Source of the DNA: Gonocerus acuteangulatus
Lineage: Eukaryota; Arthropoda; Insecta; Hemiptera; Coreidae
DNA length: 64,000 nucleotides
Direction of reading: 5' to 3'
NCBI GenBank assembly: GCA_946811695.1
Contig: OX328132.1
Span: 55,342,909 to 55,406,908, forward strand
The notes under the pieces were generated by a model that was not told the DNA's origin, searched no databases, and saw only the letters and a program-made list of their open reading frames with translations. Positions 53,540 through 64,000 of this stretch are shown piece by piece. The first letter of the stretch is position 1; every line of letters starts with the position of its first letter. The position numbers were made by a program, and so were the translations under genes.

Positions 53540-55330
53540 TATCTAAGAAGGGTCTTACCTACAGAGAAATGGGTAAAGTGAGGATGTTACTGACTTGTAA
53601 CAAATAATCGCGCTATAGTAATACCCAAACCTATATAGTCAGTGCGCCTTTTTACGATCATTTTGCATATTAGATGAAAAAAACGAACCGGCTCCCGTTA
53701 CTTTTTTGTTCCTTTGTTTTGCGAAATCCTTTCTGTATTTAAAAAAAAAAAAAACTCGACAAACCTTGGTGTAGATAAACCGTGGGGTGAAATCCCGATC
53801 TGTATCCCCGTATTGGATTCAGGATAATCCGTGGAGATGTGAAAAGGGCCTCCTCTTTGAACTCTTAATTACGAAATTGGTTTTGCCTTACCGATAGCCG
53901 GAGTCTACAGGGACAAAGATCAGGGGAATTATTAAATTAAAATCTGTTCAGATTGACAGGTAGGAAGGAGGGAAGCGGTACCAAAGGCGGGGGGAAAAAA
54001 TAATTCAATTAGTTCTCTTTGTGGTGGGAAAGGGTTGTGGGTTGGATCCCCTCCATCGGTTCCCTTTGATCCGGCCCTTTATTATTGGTATTTGAAGACT
54101 CTACCTCTAAATTTATCATTTTCCAATTCTCAAGGTACAGCCACCTCGGAGGGATTAAGTGGAAAATCCTTCCAATCTATAGAACGCCGAATTCCTGAGC
54201 CGCAACCTTTGGGGGGCTTGTTTCGACTCCATTCCCTTTGTGCGCCGTCTTTCCCTAGAACCTACGATTTTAACGATTTCTCTTCCTTGAGCAAGCTTCC
54301 GCTTAATTCTAGCCGCTCTCAAGCAGCTTCTATTTATGCAGATGAAAAGGAGATTTTCCGTAACATTAATTACACATCAAATAAATAAAGACGATTGAGG
54401 CATCCAACACCATTGACCGAGTTGTCGAAGAAGGCTTACCAAATCAATGCATAAGTAGGTTAATACATAAAATCATCTTTATAATGTAGACGTCCAAATA
54501 TATCCTATCTCTATACTATTTTTGGACAGTTATTCTAAGCTAATATTTTATCCTTGTAGTCCAGAATCATTCCCCGCAAAGATATACGTACGTCCTGGCG
54601 TAAGACTTGGGCTTTCAACAACTCCATGGGCCCATACAAACGTTTTTTAGCTACCTGTAAAAAGAAAAATTGCTCGGTCGGAGCATATTACTGATGATTT
54701 AGAAGATATCGTTGATCGTTGAGATTGTTTTCGACATAATGGATAATAATTATTTCCGAATAAACGTAAACTTGTCAATCTCAACGGCCAACGATGTCTT
54801 ACGTGTTATTAGTAGTATGCTCACACCAATTTTGTTCTCTGAAGGTTGCATGAAAGTTTGTTCTCTGCATGAAAGTTTTCATGGGCCCATGGGACCCATT
54901 GTTGGAAGCAATTCGGAGACCATGAAATGACCAATACCGGGAACTAAGACTTCACCGGTTTTGATGTCATTACCAAAATTACAGTTGGGAGACTATCGTC
55001 CATTCGCTAGTGCAGAGTGAAACATACTTTATGGCATTCAATTATTGATTGTAATAATTGTTACAAGATTAAAAGTAGATTCTTGTGTTACAAGATTCTT
55101 GTTAGTAGATTTAATGGCTTTCTGGAGGGGGGGGGTAATATTGTCAGTACTCTCTAGGTGTCTATTGTTGGAGTTTGATTATAATAGTTATAGGATAATA
55201 GAAACTACTTCTAGTAGTAAAGTATATAAAAATGAGTTTTTGTTGCTAACCTTTTATTATATATCATGAACCTTCATAAGAATCAGATTCCTTTACGGAA
55301 TTTGGCCCTCTGGGAAGTCGTGGCCCAATA
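53540..55330. other. Stretch without recognised gene
   Basis: A 117-residue plus frame at 54035 in a GC-richer block has no recognised motif and no splice evidence. A short local duplication (TTTGTTCTCTG..GCATGAAAGT) lies near 54830-54880. Confidence 0.35.
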
Positions 55331-55331
55331 C

Positions 55332-55333
<2 letters not shown>

Positions 55334-55392
<59 letters not shown>
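55334..55392. repeat. (AT)n microsatellite
   Basis: About 58 bp of TA. Confidence 0.9.
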
Positions 55393-55394
<2 letters not shown>

Positions 55395-55399
55395 TTATT

Positions 55400-56710
55400 A
55401 CCAGTTATGGCCATTTTTTTTTTGCAGCTTTGAAGAATGCCTAACGTTGGCAACAAGAACTCATTTTTTAAACTATACCACCTACAAATACGGTCAAGAG
55501 TTGTATGCCTGTACTGTGGAGGTGGCGATGGTTGCGACAAGTCCTCTGAAGTCTTATTTCCTGGACTGGGCTGCAACTGGTCCTGGCAGGTCTTCCGAAG
55601 ACAAAGTTCGAGGCCGGAGCTGCTACTGAAAGGCCATCCAAGGTCTCAGACTAGTTCTCGCGTGGTGTTGTTGAAGACAATATTTTAGGCGATTGCTCGA
55701 AAATACCTAAAACTGTCTTATGGTGCAATGTTACCCAATATTTGTAGAAATATGATAAAATGCCAAACAAATGATTGAAGTTATCAACAACAAATAGAGA
55801 AAAAAGAAAAAATGATTTGGAGATACGTTTTTTGAGTAATTGGCATTTGGGATTTACCATTCGGGCAAAGTGAGTTAAACTAAAAACATTCTTCAGAAAA
55901 ACGGACGTTTGGTACTTTCCATTTGGGGAAATGAGCAAATTTCATGAGATACACTGGGTAATAGTGAGAGTGTTCTCACGGACATTGGATGCACTTGGTC
56001 CAGCAATAATAAGACATTGACGAAGGCGAGAGTATGATTGAGAGAAGAGCCACTTATTATGGGTTACTTTGTATTCGGGCAGAGTTGACGGTGAGCAGCG
56101 ATCCTCGATGGCTGATGTGAATACTTAAGCAGCAAGCTCTCCTGCTGATGACAGCAACCAATTCAGCAGCCTGCGATTCCCACGCTCTCGATCTCCTGTC
56201 GCTAATAAACAAATAAGGAACGGTGGAATGTATAATAAGGGCCTTGTAAGTGGATGATAGGAGACGTGGAGGATAAGCCCACACAGTAGTTAGGTGAGCG
56301 ATCTGCTACTCTCGTGGTAGCTAGCTCATTGAGCAGTGTTCTCGGTCAATCAGGCTAGGCGCCTGGCGCCTCCTGCTCTTCCTTCTTAGTCATATCCCGT
56401 CAAGCGGTAATTCGGATAGGACGTGACATCTCACACTCCCTTTATAGTCTCTTCTGTTTTGGATGCTCTACAACTCCATTGTGCTAATAAATACCTACTT
56501 TGGCAATCCTCTTACTAGGAAAAGTGTAAATATCCAACCATTTAGCTGTTAACAAATTCTTGTTCATTAAGTATTTATTGGAAAGTTGATTCTGTACATA
56601 CGCATGTCTATGCCAATGTGATGAATTAAAGGAAATCTGAGCCTTCCAAAGTTATTCACAATGATTGTGAGAACGTTATGCAGATAACGTTGGAAGGGGC
56701 CTACTAAGCA
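55400..56710. other. Stretch without recognised gene
   Basis: Two overlapping plus frames at 55437 and 55447 of similar length argue against either being coding. Nothing else was recognised. Confidence 0.35.
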
Positions 56711-56883
56711 GTCTCCCGCTAGTGATGGGCGTTAGTCGATAGTTGCTATCGATTTATCGATAGTTCATGACTATCAATAGTAGCTATCAATATTCATGAA
56801 CAATCGATAGCTTTTTTAACTTTTTTCCTAGATTTAAGTTGTCAGCATCTGGATGGCTGTGGTATTAAATACTGACACGAGCG

Positions 56884-57231
56884 GTGGCTCGTACCGATAC
56901 TGGTAAGAAATTCCTTGATTTGTTGGTAACCAGTGCATCCTGCCGGTTGTTTCCTTATGAAACTAGAACCATTCCTGCTTTGGCGACTGTGTTGGACCCT
57001 CGGCGTCCAAACAAAAAATAACTGTCTGGTGAATAAAACCAACTACTTAATGTAGTCAGGAAATACCTTTGTGTTCCAGGCATGTCTGGACCCTCAGAAC
57101 ACGTATGTTCTTCCGCTGGAAAAATCACATCTGAGCAACGGACCAGACTCAGCCAAAGAAAAACGGAAATGTTGGGTTTCCTTTCTGGTAATATGTGGCT
57201 CAAGGAGCATAACTTAACCAGTCTGAAATAA
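56884..57231 (+). pseudogene. hAT transposase C-terminal remnant, copy 2
   Basis: One reading frame gives LDLLVTSASCRLFPY, then TIPALATVLDPRRPNKK, a stop, another stop, then RKYLCVPGMSGPSEHVCSSA, GKITSEQRTRLSQRKTEML and a natural-looking end. ATVLDPR and the SE..S.AG..ISE.R.RLS motif are hAT signatures (the usual SERVFSAA is SEHVCSSA here). Two in-frame stops and absence of catalytic regions mark it as dead. The minus frame at 56955 is its shadow. Confidence 0.8.
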
Positions 57232-57378
57232 TTGCACTTTTTTTTTGTGTCCCTTGATATTTTTTTCTTTGGAGTGCTTCTTATAAATTAAATGAATTTT
57301 TCGTTTATAACCTTTTTGAAATCTTATAAATCTCTCTAATCCTGCAAGTAATAGATAATTGAATTCAATAACATTGAA

Positions 57379-57542
57379 GGGGTCTCCCGTGGTCTAGTGG
57401 CTAGCGCGCTAGATTCCTAAGCGGGAGATGGTGGGTTCGAACCCTGGATGTCGGCGCTAATGGCCAAGATTTGTCGAAGCGTTAAAAAAAAAACAAAAAA
57501 CAAAAACAAAAAAAAAACAAAAAAAAAAAAAAAAAAAAAAAA
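57379..57542 (+). mobile_element. SINE-A nested in hAT copy 2
   Basis: GGGGTCTCCCGTGGTCTAGT (A box), GATTCCTAAGCGGGAGATGG, GGGTTCGAACCC (B box), then GGATGTCGGCGCTAATGGCC and a 60-nt A-rich tail with C interruptions. It is missing from the sister hAT at the homologous point. The short phrase AACATT flanks both sides. Confidence 0.75.
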
Positions 57543-57704
57543 CATTATATTATTAAATTCTTCATTGGACAGGTACGTACGGAATAGGGGATGACACTAT
57601 CGATAGTATCGATATTTTTTTAACCGATAGTATTGGCCTATCGATAGTGCTGGAAAATCTACTATCGCCCATCCCTATCTCCAACGGGAGACTGGAGTCC
57701 AAAA

Positions 57705-57738
57705 GATGGCGTACCACAGACGTCGTTGTGGTACGCCA
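57705..57738. repeat. Perfect short hairpin GGCGTACCACA/TGTGGTACGCC
   Basis: Eleven to twelve base pairs close a loop of about 7 bases (GACGTCG). It sits immediately outside the hAT right end. Confidence 0.6.
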
Positions 57739-57739
57739 G

Positions 57740-60700
57740 GCCAAACCTCTGGTAAAGTGAGAGGTTGGGTGATACAGGATAGAGAAAGCCCTTCAGGATT
57801 TAGAGAAGCAGATATTTTGCTGAAACAGGTTACTTCTTATGAAATCCAGAATAATAAAATTTCATTATAGAACCAAAATTTATTCCAACTCGCACTATAT
57901 AAATTTGACTTTTCAAGGAGTTAAAGACAGTGCCTTTTAGTATGAAGGCGGCCTATAGTATATAGATTACCTGTTGAACATCTCAGCAATCAATGCCTTA
58001 ATAATACTTAATCTAATTCAAAATGTCATTTTATTAATAAATAAATTAGACAAATTATCAATGACCTAAGAAGGGGAACTGCCTTCTTCTCGGGGAAATC
58101 GCAGCATACTTCAAGAGGACGAGGTCATACGCTTGAGGACGACCTAGAGACTTTAAAACGTACAAGTTCTTCAATGAAATGCGAAAGGAGTAAATGTGTA
58201 ATGAACATTATATGGAGGATGTAATTATTATTTTTTATTTTGTTTGAATTTAAAAATAGAAATTCAATTTGGTTTTATCGAAAATGATATCCAAGAGTGT
58301 GTATGTAATAAAAAATGATTTAAATGGGCAAAAATACGATATTCAAATTTAGGAAAACATGTTGTCAACTTAAGGTTCCAGTCATAAGAAATTAATAAAA
58401 TCAGGATACATGAATTTCTAATGAAAATCTCAACTAAATGTTTTATCATGCATCACTGACGACCGTTTTCCTAAAGTTGACATTAGTGTCAAGAATAGGA
58501 GCCCTGGTTGTTTATTGTGTTCCCAATGTTGACACTACCATAATCTCTAGATTTTTTTATTTAACTTGAGTCAAACCTTTTACAGTACATAATTTAAGTA
58601 TCATAGAGTTCCTAGAGATCACAAAAAAACAATTTAATGCACGCATTACAAAACAAAATTCTTAAGAAATATTCTTAATCTCTTAGCAAAATCACTAAGT
58701 GAAGAGAGCAGCAGGAGTTGACTCGAGGATTTTTCATACTAAAATGGCGGCAGATGTTATTAACGGAGTTGCATAGTTGATCGGATCAGTCAACATTATT
58801 CTTCAACAACTGTTCTTTCATTTGGATGCAAACTTATTGAATTCTCTTGAACCTAATTGTTATTTTTCAAATTTAAATTTGAAGTGTCAACTTAAGGAGC
58901 AGTGTCAACAATCGGGTCATTTACCCTAAGAAAAAAAAAAAACATTTAAAATTTTATAAATATAATATATTCTTCCAGCTTAATATTCTCATTATTATAC
59001 TGAATAATATAGTTAGTATATTTATGTCCATAGTTTTAGTTTTGCGTTTGTGAAAAAAATATATAGATACACTTTAAAAGTCATGCTGCCCTATCGTTAT
59101 ATCGCAACTAATGAAATTTCATAAAAATTCCTGATCATGTAGTTCAAAAGTGTATTGGTTTTGCTTTAAAATGACACCAGAAGCAATACTCTCGGACCAG
59201 GAGAACCGGAGATACTAATGAATGCCCGGCCTACCCTGTCACTCGCCCCACCGTACAGTTTGCAATACAAGTGGTCGAGGGTTACAAATGTTTAGAAAAT
59301 GCATTGGGGCACAAGGATTTATAAATTATAGAAATTCTCAAAACATTAGATAAGAAAGCAAAAGAAATGTAAAATATGATAGAGCGAATAGATTGGCTCA
59401 ATCAAACATATGAAGTAAAATAAGACAAGGCTATTATTCGTTGGAGACACCTGCTACAGCTGAGAACTGCAGCTCCTTACAAGCTGCTTTCAGCTGATTT
59501 GTTGAGGCTAATCCCGTGTCGAAATCGACCCGCCGTACTTTATTCCTTTGACCCTTTCATATATCTCCCCAATGGATCATTTATATTACAAATCGGCCTC
59601 TCCAAGTTCTGTATAATACAAAATGTTTCTGAAAACCTTTTTTTCCGGGGGTCTCACCATAAATAATTAGAGGGTAGGAAGCGAGCCAAGGGGCCATATG
59701 AAATATAACTGTCATTTCGAACCTTGGAATAATTTTATTATGTATAAAAAATGATTGAGTGCTGGGGGCAGACGGATCGGACCACACATAGGATGTGGAT
59801 TTACACGGGCACAAGATATACTGAAGGGATCTTTGGAGATTTATACAGGACTCGGAGCGGCACCATTTGATATATACCTCGACATTAGTCTCGCATTATC
59901 GGCTCCACAAAACTTTTATATATGCACCTTCACTTGGGGGCCGCTCTTAATCCTAGTCAATAGGTTGAATTCCTTAATCCTTCCAAGCTCCAGCCTCGGC
60001 CAAGGATAAATCTGCGATCCTGGCCATTACTCCGATTGTCAGCTGTTCACTCTTCCTATCGGTTCTCTGGATTCCCATAGTGACCACACTGATCCCCCTT
60101 TATATCGGCCAATAAATAAAACTAATAGACTAGCGCGAGCGTGAGTCTGGATTCTTGTGGGAATTTCGGCAAATATACGCCGCGCTATTAAAGGAGCTGC
60201 GCCTTTTAAATGTTAAAAGTTCACGGGACGGCCTAAATGTGAAAACGCCTTCGAATGGACTTGGAATATCTGGTCTTGCAAGATATCTACTATAACCGGA
60301 TGAGGAATAAGTCAATCTTTATTAAATCCTATTACTTATGTGCCTTCAAATTTTCATTTTATTTTACAAAATGTCTAAACATATCGGTCTTATGTGTAGA
60401 TTGGTTTGACATTTTTTTTTGCTAAGATTTTTCTTCTTGAGAAATAGAAGTTCATTTTTTTTTTGTTACAATAAATACAATTTTTAATTAAATGACCCTT
60501 ATGCCTAAAAGCCCCAATTTGATTTCTTATATGTTTTAGTTTAAACTAAAGGGAATCTTAAAAATTTGAGAAAAATATGAGTTTCAAAATGATTTTTTTT
60601 TCTTTTTTTTTAAAACAGTCTCTTTTGACACAGAATAAGCACAACAATTTTGAATGAACCCCATAGGAGTTAATCCCCCGAGACGATCTGGACTCCAACT

Positions 60701-61110
60701 CCCCCCCCCCCCTGGAAAAGGGTGTGACTAAAACACCTTGTACGTCCCTTTTTGCCTCCACGAATATGTCTTACCTTCCTATTGTTTTTTTTTTTTTTTT
60801 TTTAGTTTATCTTTTAAGGCTTGCGAACAACTAATTAATGAATGGATGACTTCACCACAGACAGAAACCAACCACGCAAAGCCAGGCTAGCCGATATCCC
60901 CTACACATCTTATCTTATTAGGCCAAATTGTAAACCCTGTTGTGCCATCGATCTGGGTGTATTGGCACTTGATGAGATCAGATTGAGATACCAGCTAGGT
61001 ATAGCCCGGCCGTAAATACCGTACGGACCAGAGGCCTCACGGCACAAGTTGAAATACCTCATCAGGCCAGATCAGCACCGGGTGCGGCAATCCGGTTTAA
61101 CATGTTAGAT
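57740..61110. other. Long stretch without recognised gene
   Basis: 57775-57850 resembles 61115-61200 (CCTTCAGGATTT, AGATATTTTGC/AGAAATTTTGC, GAAATCC), so each may be part of an unnamed repeat. No coding or RNA gene was recognised in between; C-runs lie near 60690. Confidence 0.4.
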
Positions 61111-61399
61111 CTGATGCTGGAATGGAAAAGTCCTTCAGGATTTTGATGAACAGAAATTTTGCAGTGAAAACATTGAAATCCGGGTGACAGTTGATAAATC
61201 CGAAGGAGAACTATTGTCAAATCATGCTATCTACTATCTTTCAAAGAAACAAAATTGAATGATATTCAGAACTATTCCCTAAATTCTATGCTGTTTAATC
61301 GACCGATTAAGCCTAACTGGAATTGTTGACGGAAACTACCACAATTACTGAAAGTCGTCTAACTTCGTGAACGTTCTTGGGTTTACTCTGTGCAACTTT

Positions 61400-61530
61400 T
61401 CCAGTGTACCGAATCTTCTGAGTAATGATTTAAATCACAGAAAATATTTGTTGACCAAATTTCGAGGTTCCACCACCTAAGCTGGTTTTCTCCCTATGGA
61501 AGTAGGGAGCAATGTCGCTAAAATCTACTG
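61400..61530 (+). repeat. Dispersed repeat D, 3' fragment
   Basis: TGGTTTTCTCCCTATGGAAG and TAGGGAGCAATGTCGCTAAA match the end of repeat D. Confidence 0.4.
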
Positions 61531-61554
61531 CTGGAGAAGTTCATATCAATATAT

Positions 61555-61992
61555 ATATACTAGCTGAATACCCGTGCTTCGTCACGGCAGATAAGTAGTT
61601 ATTTTATTGCGTTAAATAATGTTAACGTATAAGGTTTTGAAGCAGCTTTATGGTTTTTTTTTTTGTAATTTCAAGAATTCGGGCATTCATTCGACTTTAT
61701 CAGTATGAGGATTGTAGATAAAATGTAGAGTAAATAAAATAAAATATTAAAAATATGAACATTAAACAAATAAGCTATATATTTATACAGGATAACTCTA
61801 CCTGCTCGAACCAAAACGCTCACTATAAAAGTAATATAGATATTATACAGATTCTAAGCTTCTTCTACTACATTATATTAGCACTTTCCTCTGAAGGAAA
61901 GAAGCTATTGAGGACGCACTCATGACAGAATTTTTGAATGAATCCTTATCGATCCTACGTCTTTCACACCGAAAATGACCCTCGTTAAAATT

Positions 61993-62043
<51 letters not shown>

Positions 62044-62350
62044 CCACGAAACGTGGCATGTAGTATTCCCCTAGCAAACGATTAAACGAGTTCGTTAAAA
62101 AGCAAAATCGCTCCATCCAGAGGGGGGTTTACTCTGGAGCTACAGTAGTTATTTGCCAATACCAGCCTTAATTTTTGTTATATTCCAACGGAACTCGATA
62201 TTCGTTGTGGTCATCTACAGAGTAAAATGTGTTATAAAAATGAATTAAATCCGTTCGAGGGCGTTTATTCCGCAGCCAAAGAAGTTATTTCACAATACCT
62301 GCCATAAGTTTTGTTGTTTGATCGTAACGCGGTATAAGTAAAAATTAACT
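61555..62350 (-). mobile_element. Helitron-like or LINE-mobilised repeat end
   Basis: The left edge TACTAGCTGAATACCCGTGC then TTCGTCACGG is, on the minus strand, a CCGTGACGAAGC..CAGCTAGTA end like those of widespread arthropod Helitron-like repeats. Farther right, GCCACGAAACGTGGCATGTA and GTTATTTCACAATACC occur in the order typical of such repeats. An AC/AT microsatellite (61992-62041) interrupts it. No protein is encoded; class and limits are uncertain. Confidence 0.35.
61992..62041. repeat. (AC)n(AT)n microsatellite
   Basis: A short CA run then about 36 bp of TA. Confidence 0.9.
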
Positions 62351-62894
62351 TAATTGGCCTATCACCATGGGGAGAGGGGTTTACTTAGTAGTTTGCTTGA
62401 ACAGAATACTTTCGCCAAACGTAGGTAAAGCTCCCAATAGGAGCGCCTGTGTTTTGGTATGATTTATACTAGGTCGTAGAGTTCTGACTTCTACCAGTAG
62501 GAGCGCTGTACATCGTTCCTGCGTTATTACTGTGTTCCGTTCCTTTTATCACCAATCAAAATCAATAGGCGAAAATGTGAAATCTTAGTGTATTTATTAA
62601 AGAGTATAGTACCGCGTGTACACAAAATTCTGAAAGGAAATGAATTACAAAATTAGTAGGTGAAAATGTTGCTCGTTGCAATTGGAAACGAGCAAAACTA
62701 TTCAAGTTTTTATTTTAATTATATAGGTTATTTTATGAAAATTAATAAGGAATGCACTCAACACTACCCAAATTCTAAAGGAAATAGCATAGTCATGCAG
62801 CTCCTGCGTGATGGAATTTATTTCTTATATATGGCGGTCGAATTCCTTGTCTTCATTCGGTCTGTATTTGATACCAATCATACCCATTGATCGG

Positions 62895-63265
62895 CATATG
62901 GTGGGCTCAGAGCACAACTAGACCATGTCCATTTTTGGCATTTTATGTTGTAATGGCATTGAAGAGTATTACTAAAATGGATCTTTTCAGTACTACTGGA
63001 GACTAAGTCCTAACTTCATTGTTTTGCCTCTTGTAGCAGTTCTTGATACACATCTGGAAGTCATTCTTATTTGGTTTCAGAGCATAAGTAAGCCAAGTCC
63101 ATATTATAACTATTATATGACAATAATATAATTGTTATAGTTCAAATATTTTTAAGACTTTGTACTGGTCAATAGGATTTATCTGAAATCAAAACGCATA
63201 ATACTCATTTTCTGGAAACCGAATAACATGGACTTGGTCTAGTTGTGCTCCGAACCCTCCATACG
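62895..63265. mobile_element. MITE-like element with 36-bp inverted ends
   Basis: The left end ATGGTGGGCTCAGAGCACAA then CTAGACCATGTCCAT is matched at about 63227-63263 by the reverse complement of ATGGAGGGTTCGGAGCACAA then CTAGACCAAGTCCAT. The interior of about 300 bp is non-coding and includes a partial internal repeat (GGTTTCAGAGCATAAGTAAG). No TSD was confirmed. Confidence 0.6.
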
Positions 63266-63269
63266 TTTT

Positions 63270-63769
63270 TTTTGTGAGAGATGAAGCGCCTTCAAAGGAC
63301 CGCGAACAAAATGATCATTTTTACGTAAATCGGTCATTTGTCTCACGTTGGGGCGGTGGGAGGCGTGGGCGAGCACGCATACAAAGACAAAAAAAAGAGA
63401 TAAAAAAAAAGGGGGGAAAAGGTCGTCATTAGGACTAATTGATTGATGACGTAAGATAGCACGTGAGCGGAGGAAGTGGCAATAGAGGCTCATCTCTATT
63501 AATTACTGGGTTGGGGGGAAATAGTGGGGGGGGGACCAAACCAATAATTATAGCCAACCACTCGTTAGGTATTACGTCTCCATCACCACCTCCTCTCTCT
63601 TTCTCTCTCTCTATTCCTTTGTCTTTAGATCGCTCTTTTTCTCTCCCTCCCACGCCCATGTAAAACACGCTCAATTACCAACACTTCTCGGCCAAAGACA
63701 CACCACTCTTCTGTTTTTAGTAAACCATCGACTAACTAATCCAAGCACAACTTACTAATTTTATTATTT

Positions 63770-63770
<1 letters not shown>
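63270..63770. other. Low-complexity stretch without recognised gene
   Basis: G-rich and CT-rich runs explain the glycine- and serine/proline-rich frames on both strands near 63435-63674. Confidence 0.5.

Positions 63771-63772
<2 letters not shown>

Positions 63773-63830
<58 letters not shown>
63773..63830. repeat. (AT)n microsatellite
   Basis: About 57 bp of AT near the window end. Confidence 0.9.
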
Positions 63831-63834
<4 letters not shown>

Positions 63835-64000
63835 TTGTGCGAATTTCCGAGGCCATCACCACACTTCTAATTCGTTCTATAAATGTCATTCCGTAGGCTA
63901 TTTATATAGACACATATATGAGTATATTAATAGTAGTTCTGTTCTTAACATACGTCAAAATTGCATTTAAACCTATCATCTAATTCTAAACATTCTAAAT

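Larger units (their letters stand above)
56720..57677 (+). mobile_element. hAT element, TATCGATA family, copy 2
   Basis: The left end TAGTGATGGGCGTTAGTCGA and right end (reverse complemented TAGGGATGGGCGATAG) match each other and copy 1. The flanking 8-mers tctcccgc (56712-56719) and tctccaac (57678-57685) agree at 6 of 8. Subterminal TATCGATA dyads are abundant. It lies in the opposite orientation to copy 1 and contains a SINE-A at 57379. Confidence 0.75.

Noticed and set aside
54035..54388. 117-residue plus-strand frame
   Set aside because: No motif, no splice context and no homologue I recognise; length is not exceptional for a GC-richer block.

Overview
The window reads as AT-rich nuclear DNA of an invertebrate animal. 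The grounds are very long (AT)n microsatellites, tRNA-derived SINEs, hAT, pogo/Tigger, Ty1/copia, Penelope-like and LINE remnants, a 74-bp GT..AG intron candidate, and no compact gene arrangement. The repeat style suggests an arthropod. A copepod crustacean is my personal guess and is not demonstrated by the sequence. There is no operon, CRISPR array, rRNA, convincing functional tRNA gene or complete host gene; almost everything I recognise is a transposable element, an element relic or a tandem repeat.

Layout. 0-10.5 kb: degenerate 40-bp and 28-bp minisatellites (the 28-bp one split by a hAT-type MITE), a 1.2-kb hAT-type foldback element holding a 24-bp minisatellite that reverses orientation, a series of GGACTG-NN-CAGTCC dyads, then a decayed Ty1/copia element. 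12-20 kb: Helitron-like end sequences, a tRNA-derived SINE (SINE-A), a 72-78-bp array linked to hammerhead-like motifs, and 97-bp and 103-bp minisatellites. 21-31 kb: a LINE 3' end, long inverted repeats, SINE-A and SINE-B copies, a purine-rich array and a second ATTCATTGAATAA MITE. 32.7-35.8 kb: a Penelope-like element (PLE) with its reverse transcriptase on the minus strand and its GIY-YIG endonuclease on the plus strand, a second LINE 3' end, and two facing hammerhead-ribozyme-like motifs. 37-40.5 kb: tandem ATCGG-rich MITE copies, a hAT element with a perfect 8-bp target-site duplication (TSD), a foldback repeat carrying a SINE-B, and one credible host exon with a signal peptide. 41-48 kb: mostly dispersed repeats. 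49.5-52 kb: a two-exon acidic reading frame cut off by a Tigger element that itself contains a SINE-A; then a long hairpin and a LINE fragment. 53-64 kb: another ATCGG-rich MITE, a second hAT copy with a nested SINE-A, a Helitron-like end and a TIR element.

The main theme is nesting: SINEs inside hAT and Tigger elements and inside foldback repeats, and MITEs inside minisatellites. TSDs could be read directly for several insertions: 8-bp for hAT types, 10-14 bp for SINEs. The most unusual items are the opposed PLE halves with nearby hammerhead-like cores, the hAT foldback with the flipping minisatellite, and a possible secreted-protein exon at 40.3 kb. Everything was read by eye; family names rest on motif recognition, and no database search was run.
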